Positions 9,793 to 19,988 of a DNA stretch of 64,000 nucleotides are shown here, in pieces. This DNA comes from Candidatus Enterovibrio altilux (GTDB taxonomy: Bacteria; Pseudomonadota; Gammaproteobacteria; Enterobacterales; Vibrionaceae): the NCBI RefSeq assembly GCF_002381345.1, contig NZ_CP020660.1:1054001-1118000 (forward strand). The letters run 5' to 3'. Under the pieces are notes generated by a model. The model made no database searches, was not told where the DNA came from, and was given only the letters and a program-made list of their open reading frames with translations. How positions within the stretch are numbered: the first letter of the stretch is position 1; every line of letters starts with the position of its first letter. The position numbers and the translations under genes are program-made.

Positions 9793-10207
9793 TACGTTTC
9801 CTAATTTTAATTTAGCTAACAAATGCCAACATGGTTAATGATCAGGCAAGCACTTGCATTTTAAGTATACTTAGTTTTATCAGCTTATACAATGCTTTTA
9901 TCATGGCATAAGTTTTGCTAACCTGAGTCTTGTGATCCTTTAGATTCCATGTCCCTCCAAGTAGTTTTTTAATTCAAATCATTGCTGTCTCTGCTAGGAA
10001 ACGTTTACGGTAATCGGCTTTATTTCTTAAACCCAAAAACTACTTGGAGGGACATGGAGCCTAAGAGATTAGAATGCTTAAATTGACGAAGCCTACGCGA
10101 CGATAAAAGGATTAAGTAAGCTGACAGGGTTAGGTACGCTTAAAATAGAAGTTCTCGTCTAATAGTTAACCATGTTGGGACTTACTATCTGAAATCTACT
10201 AACAGAC
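9793..10207. mobile_element. MITE-like internal-deletion derivative of the IS903-group element
   Basis: About 415 bp with the 3' end of the IS at both borders. 9793-10014 is the 3' end in minus orientation. 10015-10030 is the 15-base left IS end (ggctttatttcttaaa-like). 10035-10207 is again the 3' end, in plus orientation. ccatgtccctccaagtag (9947-9964) is exactly complementary to bases in 10040-10057 and is the core of a perfect 23-bp match. All central transposase sequence is gone. It could fold into a very long hairpin as single strand. It sits 25 bases from the lexA remnant. Confidence 0.7.
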
Positions 10208-10231
10208 ATTTTTTGAAAACTTATTGGAATG

Positions 10232-10872
10232 TTAAAATGGTGGACTACATTCAGTTACTACGCGCCGAACCACATCCACAATGATACCTTCAATTGTAAC
10301 GTTCTGTTGAGTCAAATCTATAACGACCGGAGTAAACTGTTCGTTCTCCGAATGTAGCCATACTTGGAGATCTTTTCGTTCAAGACGTTTAATCATTATA
10401 TCATCTGCAAGCCGTGCGACAACAACTTGACCATTACATACATCTTGGGTTTTATGCACTGCAAGTAAATCGTCATCTATTATACCGATGTCTTTCATGC
10501 TTATTCCATTTAAACGTAGCAAAAAATCAGCATTGGGCTTGAACAAACTCGGGGGCAATTTTATAGTATATATTCTACATGTTCATGTGTTAATAGTAGT
10601 TCTCTAGTAATAGCATAATCAATCAACGGCAAGCCTTCTTTATTGTTTACTACGTCGTGGTTTACCAACAGATGAATACCACGAAAAGCGCCAGCTATGA
10701 GTTTTAATGCTCCTTTGCCCGCAAGCGCTTTCAAATGTTCTTCAGCCGCGTTTGTTGAACGGAACCCTAGCTCTTTGGCGATTCCAGCTCTAGTTGGTGG
10801 CATTCCACAGTCATTAATTTTTCCTTTAATTAAATCCAAAATTTGCTGCTATTTAGTGGTTAATGGCTTCAT
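10232..10872 (-). pseudogene. lexA: SOS repressor LexA, pseudogene
   Basis: LexA represses DNA-damage genes and self-cleaves when RecA filaments form. From ATG 10872 the frame reads MKPLTTK then TAG at codon 8, then continues [10 protein letters not shown]...[27 protein letters not shown] (winged-helix domain). A stop/frameshift near 10560 separates the C-terminal peptidase half ([15 protein letters not shown]...). The self-cleavage Ala-Gly is replaced (AAGEPLL-type becomes AITRELL), while the Ser of SMKDIGI and the Lys of IKRL survive. Two hits plus loss of the cleavage site make this nonfunctional as a repressor. The upstream SOS boxes remain. Confidence 0.92.
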
Positions 10873-10880
10873 ACTTAGGC

Positions 10881-10896
10881 CTGTTTTTTAATACAG
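10881..10896 (-). promoter_or_regulatory. LexA (SOS) box, proximal
   Basis: Minus strand CTGTATTAAAAAACAG, a 16-base match to CTG-N10-CAG with its first half perfect, 8 bases upstream of the lexA start codon. Tandem boxes at this spot are the standard autoregulatory arrangement of lexA. Confidence 0.75.
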
Positions 10897-10900
10897 TTTA

Positions 10901-10916
10901 CTGTAGGTATATCCAG
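10901..10916 (-). promoter_or_regulatory. LexA (SOS) box, distal
   Basis: Minus strand CTGGATATACCTACAG, CTG-N10-CAG, separated from the proximal box by 4 bases, close to the double-operator spacing in E. coli lexA. Confidence 0.75.
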
Positions 10917-11002
10917 TGTTTAACCGCTTGAAAAGATGTATTTAGCATCCATTTTTTCATGCGCATTTACGAGCGTAAATTGTGTTTTTTACATGCCATA
11001 TG

Positions 11003-11363
11003 GGCTTTGTTTCTTAAATTAGGGAACTAAATCATCAATTGACGCTCTAAACAGTTAGGTTCACTCAAATATTTAGACTTATGCACATGCTTCGTTGCAA
11101 AACAACTAACTGGAAATAATATAATCAAGCTAGAAGCAATTGTGATTCACTACCATTCTGGATTGATGAAAAAGTCATTTAGCTATGGAATCAAACTAAG
11201 CAGAATAATCATGTGAGACCTCATTTATTTGGCGACTTAGCCATTACGATGGCTTTCATGGTTAAATGCGTATTTTTAATGCCATTGAGAAGTCTGCAAG
11301 AATTCATTAGTTCTACTTTTAAACTTGCTTAACTGCCATTGCTATACTCTTACTTTATATGGC
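11003..11363 (+). mobile_element. IS903-group element, 5' third only
   Basis: Begins with a well-kept left end (ggctttgtttcttaaa) and follows the transposase N-terminal region through NQTKQ..., RPHLFGDLAITMAFMVKCVF and the SLQEFIS segment, then loses similarity near 11363. The remainder is deleted. Confidence 0.75.
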
Positions 11364-12032
11364 ACTTTTACAGCTATAAATCTTGTTCGGCTTTACCGGT
11401 TGGAACTTATTTCCAAAATGATATCAATTTTTGTAAAAATATAACCGATAAGTTAGCTTGTTACTTTACCTATTGATAATAGCTTATATCCCTATTATCT
11501 TTTGACCATAAGTTGCGGTGGAAAGGTTTGAGTAGTTAATTATATCACTTATTATAAAAATATGTTTGTCAGCTATTCCGTAGTAGTGATTCACGTTTAA
11601 CTGACCGTGAGAGTCGTTTATTTGAGCTCACAGTTTTTAAAGTGAAAGGGTAGGCTCTATTTGTTTGATCATTAGCAAAAAATAGACATCTCGCCTTTAT
11701 TTTTTATGCGCAATTCAGATGAATCAGCGTAAGTGAGTATATAACTTTAAAAGAGTACTGACCTAGACATCATAAGGTATTGTTGGGGTGATGTGAAATA
11801 GGGATTATAAAAATGGACAGTATGATTCGCTGAATCCTTTGAAAAAAACGGGTATAATTAGGATCCATATATTTAATTTTTGTGGAGTGACTATTATTAA
11901 TGTTCAGTGTCGCTTTTCGGCAAATAAGTACAGTTCAAAAGTTCGGAATAGGCATGGTGCGCATCAATATTACCGTGATAAGCAATGCTGACTAATCTTC
12001 TAGCTTGAATATTTTATAAATCTGATCATTTG
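11364..12032. other. Long non-coding stretch left of the IS1 remnant
   Basis: About 670 AT-rich bases. No open frame with recognisable motifs on either strand. In relatives plsB and ubiA lie near lexA, but I see no trace of them. The last part (about 11900-12030) may be the unrecognisable front of the IS1-type element that ends at 12206. Confidence 0.4.
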
Positions 12033-12206
12033 AGTATAAAAGAGCACATTGTTGGCAAGCTTTATACTCAATGTATTGATAGGGATAATGTGATTCTTCA
12101 CATTCGCTTGAAATGGCTCAATAGCGAAACAATCGGATACTCACACCTACCGGAAATGCATAATAAAATTTTTAGCACATTCATTAAACGTGCGTATCAC
12201 TTTTAA
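12033..12206 (+). mobile_element. IS1-family transposase, C-terminal 57 codons
   Basis: One open frame reads KEHIVGKLYTQCIDRDN, then ILHIRLKWLNSETIGYSH, LPEMHNKIFSTFIKRAYHF and stop. This aligns along its length with the IS1 transposase C-terminus (family: E-IVGK-FTQ-IER-NL-LR-RIKRL-RKTI-FS-S-EMHD-VIG-FI). The rest of the element is missing or unreadable. Two further decayed pieces of the same tail are at 13236 and 47188. Confidence 0.75.
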
Positions 12207-12269
12207 ACCACAATCAACTTATTGAATACATGCTAATTTATGGTAGATTTCATGAGGTAAATACTGGCG

Positions 12270-12914
12270 ATGGGAATAAGAGCACAGCAAAAAGAAAAAA
12301 CACGTCGTACCTTGATTGATACTGCATTTAGTCAACTTAGCGCCGATCGTAGTTTTTCCAGTTTAAGCCTCCGCGAAGTGTCTCGGGGCGCTGGCATTGC
12401 ACCGACGTCTTTTTATCGTCACTTTAAAGACATGGATGAGCTAGGTCTAACCATGGTAGATGAAGGTGGTTTGTTGCTGCGTCAATTGATGCGTCAAGCA
12501 CGTCAGCGTATTGCGACAGAAGGCAGTGTGGTCAGAACGTCAGTCGAAACTTTCATGGAATTTATTGAAAGTAATCCTAACGTTTTTAGACTGTTATTGC
12601 GTGAACGTTCTGGTACATCAGCGGCATTCCGTGTAGCTGTAGCGAGGGAAATTCAAAACTTTGTTGCCGAACTCACTGAGTATTTTGAAGTGAAGAACGG
12701 ACTGACCCATGAGGCAGCCTATAATCAAGCAGAAGCATGTGTCACATTAGTTTTTAGTTCTGGTGCAGAAGTTCTTGACTTGGAAACGCGTGCACGCTCT
12801 GAGCTTTCTGAACGATTGGTGACTCAATTATTAATGATTGCAAAAGGCGCGTATTGGTACTGTAAAGAGCGGGAGTGTAATGCCCTCAAGGATACGTTGT
12901 CTTCAGGTAGGTAA
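12270..12914 (+). CDS. fabR: FabR, TetR-family repressor of unsaturated fatty acid synthesis
   Basis: Represses fabA/fabB according to the ratio of unsaturated to saturated acyl thioesters. 214 residues. The HTH domain is at 1-60 ([15 protein letters not shown] ... [21 protein letters not shown]), essentially the FabR signature. The ligand domain has [34 protein letters not shown] and [20 protein letters not shown] 12270 matches the short form of the family start, although the spacing from the nearest purine-rich site is unremarkable. yijD, usually next, is not seen. One of the few transcriptional regulators left intact in the window. Confidence 0.95.
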   Translation: MGIRAQQKEKTRRTLIDTAFSQLSADRSFSSLSLREVSRGAGIAPTSFYRHFKDMDELGLTMVDEGGLLLRQLMRQARQRIATEGSVVRTSVETFMEFIESNPNVFRLLLRERSGTSAAFRVAVAREIQNFVAELTEYFEVKNGLTHEAAYNQAEACVTLVFSSGAEVLDLETRARSELSERLVTQLLMIAKGAYWYCKERECNALKDTLSSGR

Positions 12915-13235
12915 TAATTATGGAAACAAAGCCTGTGTAACCACATTTCCTCTTGCTGTACAGGAAGTGGCGTGTATCTGCGAAGTAGATGAGCGATGAT
13001 CTTTCGTAGACAGTAAAAAAAGCGTGCTGATTCTAATATGCGTGGGAACTTCGACTGAAAAAGTTTATTGCTTACGTATTGGATTGTCGTGGCAAAAAAA
13101 TTTAATGTACTTTTCAATTATTTGTCCATGTGCAAAATTGTGTTGTGGTGTGTAGATGATTTTAATGATACAGTATACTTCGTAAGAATAAGCTTATTAG
13201 TGGAGAGTTTCATACGCAACACATTAAGTAAAAAA
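12915..13235. other. Spacer after fabR
   Basis: About 320 bases. It begins with atggaaacaaagcc 4 bases after the fabR stop, which stops after five more codons. This might be a dead yijD start or an IS end (aaacaaagcc is the IS right terminus). No further gene content recognised. Confidence 0.35.
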
Positions 13236-13344
13236 AGTTGATCTTCAACACTTGCTTGAAATGACCCCATAAAAAAACGAATGGATATTTACAGTCAATG
13301 GAAATACATAATAGATTCATTGACCATGCGTAGTATCTTTACAT
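13236..13344 (+). mobile_element. IS1-family transposase tail, decayed
   Basis: Translates as IFNTCLK, stop, PHKKTNGYLQSMEIHNRFIDHA, stop, colinear with the 12033 copy (LHIRLKWLNSETIGYSHLPEMHNKIFSTF). Short and interrupted. Confidence 0.6.
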
Positions 13345-13974
13345 GATTTTACTTCCTACATTAGAGCACTAAATTCCTAATCTACGTTCTAAACAGCCAG
13401 GTTTACTTAAATTTTCAGATTTATGAACAAGCTTTACCACAAAACCACTAATTGGAAGGGCTTTGTTTCTTAATTCAAGTTCAGATGCAAATCCTAACAT
13501 GATTCCCTATTAGACAATTGCTTTCGTTTTAGACATACCTAGTCTTGTCAGTTTATTTAACGCGTTTATCATTGCGTAGGTTTCCGTTAATTTGAGTTGT
13601 GTGATTCCTTAGGCTCAATGTCCCTCTAAATAGCTTTTTGACTAGAACCATGGTTGTCTCTGCTAGGGAATGTTTATCATAACTGGCTTTATTTTTTAAA
13701 GTATGGAAATCAATTTTCAATCAAGACTCTAAACAGCTAGGCTAACTTAAATTTTCAGGTGCATGAATAAGTTTCGCTATAAAATAACTAACTGGAAGGG
13801 CTTTGTTTCCAAATTCGAGTTTAGATCACAAATCTTAACATGATTAACGATTAGACGTTCGCTTTCGTTTGAGGCATACTTAACTCTGCCAATTTAGTTA
13901 ATGTTTTTATTATGCGTAAGTTGCGCTAATTTAGCTATTGTAACCCCCTGAAACTCAATATTCCTTTAAGCAGT
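13345..13974. repeat. Tandem array of IS end pieces, unit about 340 bp
   Basis: Order: 5' piece (+) 13345-13458; 3' piece (-) 13459-13684; 5' piece (+) 13685-13798; 3' piece (-) 13799-13974, shortened. Both 5' pieces break at the same place, after ctaactggaa or its variant, and are followed at once by gggctttgtttc. The step between repeat starts is 340 bases (13459 to 13799). The array runs directly into the near-complete copy at 13975. Confidence 0.75.
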
Positions 13975-14988
13975 TTGATTTTTTTAAATCAGGGAAATAA
14001 ATGATCAACCTATGCGCTAAACAGCCTGGTATACTGAAATATTTAAGTCTATGAGCAAGTTAAACGCTAAAATATCTAATCGAAAAAAGTATATAAAATT
14101 TTAATCAATCATGGCTCACTGACATCTTGGACTGATTAAGAAGCTATTCAGCTATGACATCCAATGAAGTCGCATAATTGTGGTAGACCTCACTGATTTA
14201 GCTACTTAGCCATTACGACGAATTTTCATGGTTAAATAAGTATTTTCAATGCTGTTGAAAGGTTTTCAAAGATTTATTAATGTTGTTTACAAACGCATTT
14301 AACTGTCGTTGTCATGTTCTCATTCTTCATGTATTAGCAAGTGAGTTCAAGTGGTTAACATCGTGTTTAAACCCAATACTAAAGGCATAATTTAACACCT
14401 AACTATTCATTATATGGGCTGAAAGTCTACGATGAAAACGAAAGGAGAGTAAACAGCATGACACTGCCGATAAACGTCAAATTTCGCAGTAAATACAAAT
14501 ACGCATGAAACTATTGTTGCTGAGTTAAGTTCATCAAATGTGCCTGATGGTGAATAGCTTGCTCAAGCAGGCTAGCCGAAGCATTAATGAGATATTAGGC
14601 AGTGGCGCTTGCGACGCATAAAAGTGTTACGAAATAGCTCCGTATTAAACGACCAATTGTACTTATTTCTACAAAGAAAGAACGTATTTTTTGAAAATGA
14701 AATGATACATAGAATCTAGCTATCAAACGTTATACCCTCTACATAAGCATTGAATAAAAGGTATTGCTGTCATAACCATTCTACATTTAAGACAGAAATA
14801 TTACGAATCAAAAATTGCTCGGAGGACATTGAGCTTAAGAGATTACGATGTTCAGATTGGTGAATTTTACGCCATGATAAAAGTGCTAAATAAGCTAACA
14901 GAGTTATGTATGCCTAAAACGTAAGCGATTGTCTAATATTATACTATGTTGGAACTTGCTTATCTGGTCGAGAATTAGGAAATATAAT
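13975..14988 (+). mobile_element. IS903-group element, near full length, third member of the array
   Basis: Left end gatttttttaaatcaggg. Transposase frame fragments with many stops: the DDE region near 14400-14600 is heavily altered, and the ATGTTCAGATTGGTGAATTT-like region at 14848 is still alignable. Right end ...gaattaggaaatata is eroded. Confidence 0.75.
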
Positions 14989-15082
14989 CTAGCATATTTA
15001 CATTTGCAGATTATAACCTTAATTATCAAAGGAATTGATAAATGCAGTAATATTTTCCGTCTCATTCCTTCTGGAGAATCGT

Positions 15083-15244
15083 ATGTTTACAAAAAAAAAA
15101 TTATTACAAACAAATTGTAATCGAGGAGCAACTACTGCGGCAAATCGAAGGAAAAGAATGCGTTCAAACAATTTAAAAAAAATATTATGTCGTCAGCGTA
15201 GGTTTGCAATCAGAGAGTTTGCAGATTTCGAGGGGTATTATTGA
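15083..15244 (+). CDS. Small basic protein, unrecognised
   Basis: 53 codons from ATG 15083, with ctggag 7 bases upstream, a usable ribosome site. MFTKKKLLQTNCNRG followed by NRRKRMRSNN and ILCRQRRFAIREFADFEGYY: about one third Lys/Arg, two Cys, no hydrophobic segment. It starts about 95 bases after a dead IS, and I know no family for it. It could be an RNA- or ribosome-associated micro-protein or a fragment. No function is claimed. Confidence 0.35.
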   Translation: MFTKKKLLQTNCNRGATTAANRRKRMRSNNLKKILCRQRRFAIREFADFEGYY

Positions 15245-15506
15245 GGCACTCACTATCACATTCTTTTTTTACCAAGATATCAAACTCATTTTTTAATGAC
15301 AACTTGACTAGCACATCATTGTGTGTTTTTTCATTTTTTCTCTTTGCACGACGATGGAGAAGACTTTAAGCTGGTTGCAACATTTTTTCACTACTTCCAT
15401 TGATAAATAACAAAGTGGTTAACACCGTCATGACTCAACAGATTCATATTACGGCCTACAGCCGCAGTTTGTGCATTAAGCGCATTGTAGACTTCTTCCC
15501 CAATAA
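15245..15506. other. Spacer containing an orphan minus-strand frame
   Basis: The only structure seen is an open minus-strand stretch at 15509-15391, listed separately. The rest has stops in all frames. Confidence 0.35.
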
Positions 15507-15509
15507 GTT
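15391..15509 (-). pseudogene. Orphan reading-frame remnant, unidentified
   Basis: Reads LIGEEVYNALNAQTAAVGRN, then MNLLSHDGVNHFVIYQWK and stop. Composition is protein-like (balanced, no low complexity) and GC is higher than the flanks, unlike random AT-rich spacer. Its upstream side is cut by the IS that starts at 15507, so it looks like the 3' end of a gene whose front was lost through the insertion. Family not recognised. Confidence 0.35.
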
Positions 15510-16210
15510 TTGTTTCCTAAATCAGAGAACTGCATTATCAATTTCCGCTGTAAACGGCTAGGCGCACTTAAATATTAAGTTCCATGAGCAATCCTTGCTA
15601 CAAAACAACTAACTGGAAGCAGTATAATCAAATTTTACTCAATCGTGGCTCACTAACATTTGAAGTTGATGAAGAAGCCATGCAGTTATGGAACAAAACT
15701 AAACGAGGTAATCAGGACAGTCTCGTTTATTGAACGATTTAACCATTACGATGGTTTTCATGGTTAAATACGCATTTTCCACACCATGGAGAAGTCTGGA
15801 AGGCTTCATTAATTGATTCTTTCTGCAAACTGGTTCAACTGGCATTGTGATGCCCTGACTATTTATACATTAGCAAGTGAGTCAAACTGATTAATATCGT
15901 GCTCAAAATGCTTATTTATTGATGCTACAGGGGCTCAAAGTCTACGGTGATGGCGAATGGTAAGTAAAAAGCATAGTTTTGAGGGGAAACAGCCAGTCTG
16001 GAGCAAGTTACATTTAGCGGTAGATATAAATATGGATGAAGTTATTGCTGTTGAGTTGAATTCATCAAAGGTGGTTAATGGTGCAGTACTATCTAAGTTA
16101 TTCAAATATATCCTCTATAAAATCAATGAGATATAAGATGAATGTATTTACGACACAAGACAGTATCACGAAGCCGTTCGCATTAAATGAGCGGTTTCAC
16201 ACATATTACT
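15507..16210 (+). mobile_element. IS903-group element, 5' two-thirds
   Basis: Left end gttttgtttcctaaatcaga, then the transposase to the position of the KRAV motif (taaatgagcggtttcac), where it is interrupted by the piece starting at 16211. The first catalytic region (gatgctacaggggctcaaag) is recognisable but frameshifted. Confidence 0.78.
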
Positions 16211-16538
16211 GGCTGTGTTTCCTAATTTGAGTTCAGATAGCAAGTCCTAACATGATTCGCTATTAGTCAAGCGGTTTTGTGCTAAGTATGCTTAACACTG
16301 TCAACTCATTTAATACTTTTATCATGACGTAGGTTTTACTGATCTGAGCCGTGTGATCTCTTAGGCAATGCCTCTTCCAGTAGTTTTTTAACTCGAACCC
16401 TTACTGTCCCTGTTAGGCAACATTTATGGTAGCCGGCTTTATGTCTTAAATTAGGGAACTGAATTGTAATTAATACTTTAAATAGCTAGGCTCACTTAAA
16501 TATGCAGGCCTAGAAGTAACTTTTGTGCTACAAAACAA
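16211..16538. repeat. Inverted 3' end joined to 5' end of the IS
   Basis: 16211-16434 is the IS 3' end in minus orientation, starting ggctgtgtttcctaa. At gtagcc/ggcttta (16434/16435) it passes into the IS left end in plus orientation, which breaks off near 16538. Same junction as at 13685, 22847, 39569 and elsewhere. Confidence 0.75.
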
Positions 16539-16616
16539 AGCTTCTACAAGTAGTAAGAGCTTGATTTTTATTTATGATAATGTCGGGAGATTAAATGTGG
16601 TCGCGAGTCAGCCTGA

Positions 16617-18454
16617 TTATTTAATAAGTTCATTCTGAATAAGATGTTGCAGGAAAGGAGATGCCTCAATAAAACCTGTTAGTCGTGCTTGCGGAAGGGG
16701 GTGAGCTGTTGCATCCCAAAAATTGAGCGTTGGTAGGCCAAGCACATTTAGTGACATTAATAATTTAATATTTTGTGGGTTATTGACTGTGACATCAGCT
16801 TGTAATAAAACGAAATTTTGTAATGCATTGGTCACTTTTACATCGTGCAAGGTGTCTTTTTTGAATTTTTTGCATGCTACACACCAATCAGCATAAAAAT
16901 CTAGCATGACTGGCTTTTGAGCGTGTTTTGCTACTGTTAACTCGCGGTTCAAATCATCAATACTTTGAACACGAATGAAGCTGCTGCTGAGTACTTCTGT
17001 TTTAGTTACCGTAAATAGCGTAGTATAAATATATACGATGCAAGTGCTTAATCCTAAGATAGTTATTATCGATAATATACTGGCCCATTTCCCTGGTCTG
17101 AGTGTTTGACTGATGTGATGAAGCCAACCTAATGCTGCAATTAACCAACTTGCCCATAGTCCAATGATGAATTTTTCTGGTAGTAAACGTTCGAGTAGAA
17201 ATAGTGGAACAACAAGCAAAATAAAACTGAAAAAAATTTTTATTATATTCATCCAATTACCGGCTTTTGGTAATAATCTATTGCCGAATATAGCGGTGAT
17301 AATCAGCGGAATACCCATGCCTAATGCGAGAGAATACAAGGTAACTGCTCCCGTTAATAAATCACCACTTTGTGCAACGTATAGCAAGATTCCTGAAAGA
17401 GGTGCCGTTATGCACGGAGAGCCGATGAGGCCGGAAATTGCTCCCATGTAAAATACGCCAACATTACTTCCACTCGTTTGTTTATTACTTATTTGGTTAA
17501 GTTTAGTTTGAATAAATGTGGGTAGTTGTAGGTCAAATGCACCAAACATCGACATCGCCAACAGCACAAACAAACTGCTCAAACCAATCAGTACATAAGG
17601 ATGTTGAAAAAGCGTTTGAAATTGCATTCCCACGGAAGCAACAACCAATCCAAGCAAAGTATAGGTGACCGCCATTCCTTGCACATAGAACATAGAAAGA
17701 CGGAATATATGACGATAAGTTTTTTTGCCACCACCTAGTATAAGACCGGTGAGAATAGGGAACATTGGTAAGACGCATGGTGTGAATGCCAGACCAATAC
17801 CTAAGCTAAAAAGCAGCAGGGGTTGCCACCAGTTGTCAGTAAGGCTGCTGATATTAGTTGGTTGGTTTGGTACCTCTGTATTATTTGTTGAGACTGTTTT
17901 GTTCGACACCGAAGAGGACATGATATTGTTGGCAGAGGTTGAAGATGTATAAATATTTTCGGAGTATCAGCTGCATCCGTGCTCGCGGTACTCAGTAGTA
18001 TAGTGACAGTTTTTGGTGAATAACAGAAACCTACCTCCGCGCAGTCTTGGTAGATAACTTTGAACGTAGAATTACGTGTTGCGGAAATAATCGGTACTGT
18101 TACAGTGAGCGGTTGTTTATATATTTGTACTTTACCAAAAAACTTGTCTTCATAAGGTTGCCCATGGCGTGTATTCAGAATATTAATCTTTGCACCGTTA
18201 CTTGGTATTACGTTTATCTTATTTTGATATAAGTAGTACCCAGGCATAATTTGCCAGTCTAAATAAACCCTATTTCCTTGTTGGATGAAACTAAACGGGA
18301 ATGCTTGATCAACAGGAATAAATGCTGGCATATGATTAGTGATAAGCGATGGTGAATTCAATAGTGTGAACTCAGCCTGCGCAGGAAGTATGCTGAGGAT
18401 AGTGAGTGCAAAAAAGGTGAAAAAATGGGAACCTATTATTGACATAATCTTCAT
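16617..18454 (-). pseudogene. dsbD: Thiol:disulfide interchange protein DsbD, split by one frameshift
   Basis: DsbD carries electrons from cytoplasmic thioredoxin to periplasmic DsbC/G and CcmG. N-terminal part (18454 down to about 17957): signal peptide MKIMSIIGSHFFTFFALTIL, then the alpha domain with reactive Cys pair in YQDCAEVGFCYSPK. Second part (about 17976 to 16617, other frame): eight-helix beta domain with [14 protein letters not shown] and [11 protein letters not shown], then the thioredoxin-like gamma domain with [12 protein letters not shown]. All catalytic cysteines are present. The frames join if one A is added to the A4 run at 17956-17959. This could be a real young pseudogene, a slippage-rescued gene, or an assembly error. 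Total length about 610 codons, in the family range. Confidence 0.85.
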
Positions 18455-18598
18455 CAGAACTAATAGTACTTAAAGTTAAATTAACTATATCATTCAGACT
18501 GGTAAAAACCGAATATGTTTTCAAATTGGGTATGCAATTGATCGAAAGATGTGTGCAATTAAGAATGTAATGAATTGGTAAGAGTGGAATAATAAATG

Positions 18599-19651
18599 AG
18601 CTGTGTTTCCTAGATCAGTAACTAAATTATCAAACTATGCTCTAAACAGTTAGATTCACTGAAATATTTAAGTCTATGGATGGGTCTAGCGACAAAAGAA
18701 CCCATTGAAAGCAGCATATTAAGTAATCGTGGCTTACTAATATTTTGGGTTGATGAAGAAGCCATTAATTTACGGGATCAAACTAAGCAGAGTAATCACG
18801 AGAGACCTCATTTATTTAGAGGCTGAGTCATTGCGACAGCCCTCATGGTTAAATGCGTATTTTCAATGTCATTGAGAGGTCTGCAAGAATTAATCAATTC
18901 TGTTTTTAAATTTATCCAATTGCCATTGTCATGTCCTCGCCATTTATGCATTAGTACGAAAGCCAAAACGGTTAACATTACGTTCATGACAAAGAATAAA
19001 GTAAGTATTCAGCACTTAGCCATTTATTCTACGGATCTAAAAATTTACGGTGAAGGAGAATGTAAAGTAAAAAAATATGGTATTAATGGGACACAATGGG
19101 TCCAACGCAAGTTAAATTTAGCAATAAATATAAATATAAATATAAATATGCATGCAATCATTGCTGCTGAGTTACGTGCGTCAAATTTGACTGACGGTGC
19201 AGTGCTCCCTAACTTGTTCAAATAGATTCACCAAAAAATCAATAAAATATTAGCTAATGGTGCTTATGATACCAGACAATATTCCGAAACGTTAGGATTA
19301 TACGAGCGGTTCCACTCATCCAATCAAGAAAAGAAACAACTTTTCGGGAGCGAAATGATCCGCTTAATTTAGCGGTCAATGACCAGAAGTTATAGGCTCA
19401 AATAAGCACTGTAAAATGAGGTATGATTATCAAAAATTTTTTCTAGTAAAGATGGCAATATTTCGAGTTAAAATATTTCTCGAAGGAACATTGGGCCGAA
19501 GAGAGCACAATGCTCAGAGTAACGAAATTTATATGTAACGTTAAAAGTGTTAAATAAGATGGAGGGTTAGGTAGGTCTAAAATGAAAGTGATTATCTAAT
19601 AGTGAATCATGTTGAGGTTTGCTATCTGAGTTCGAGTTAGGATACAAAGCT
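18599..19651 (+). mobile_element. IS903-group element, full length, one of the better kept copies
   Basis: Both ends visible (gctgtgtttcctagatca; ...gagttaggatacaaagc). The longest open piece, 18845-19225, gives VKCVFSMSLRGLQELINSVF, ISTKAKTVNITFMTKNK and IQHLAIYSTDLKIYGEGECK. The first catalytic Asp is lost here (IDST becomes IYST). A 6-bp microsatellite (ataaat x4) has expanded at about 19125-19149. Inactive. Confidence 0.83.
19125..19149. repeat. Tandem repeat, 6-bp unit (ataaat) about 4 copies
   Basis: Expansion inside the dead transposase, where other copies have a single gatataaatacg. Confidence 0.8.
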
Positions 19652-19988
19652 TATGAAGAGACCTAATAATTAGTTGTCAAACTATTAAAGATGTGTCAAT
19701 TAACCGATTTTTTATACTTATGAAATTCATGCTATCTCAGCTATTATAATAGTTATGCATAGATTTGTTACTATCAACACTATATCTTGTTGCTCTAAAC
19801 ATAAAATTTTACTTTATAACCGTAATTCATAGTTTTATGCACAGGAAAATGAAAAATGTATAAAAACTTTATTTATTTTATGCCATGGCTGCGTGCAAAG
19901 CTGAATATAATATTATTATAACAGTGATATATGGACATCATTTGAAGTATAAAAATGAAAATAATGATTAGTTAGAGTGAAATAACCC
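19652..19988. other. Spacer upstream of glpE
   Basis: About 340 AT-rich bases. It must contain the glpE promoter, but I see no convincing CRP or GlpR site. No gene content. Confidence 0.4.

Noticed and set aside
12824-13117. Minus-strand frame overlapping the fabR 3' end
   Set aside because: No motif, no ribosome site; overlaps the conserved fabR C-terminus.
18845-19225. Open frame of 126 codons as a gene
   Set aside because: It is a central part of a decayed IS903-group transposase, with the first catalytic Asp changed and both flanks frameshifted.
18599-19651. Target-site duplications around IS copies
   Set aside because: I compared flanks of several copies (18599, 46024, 55400) and found no matching direct repeats; the ends are too eroded to claim any.
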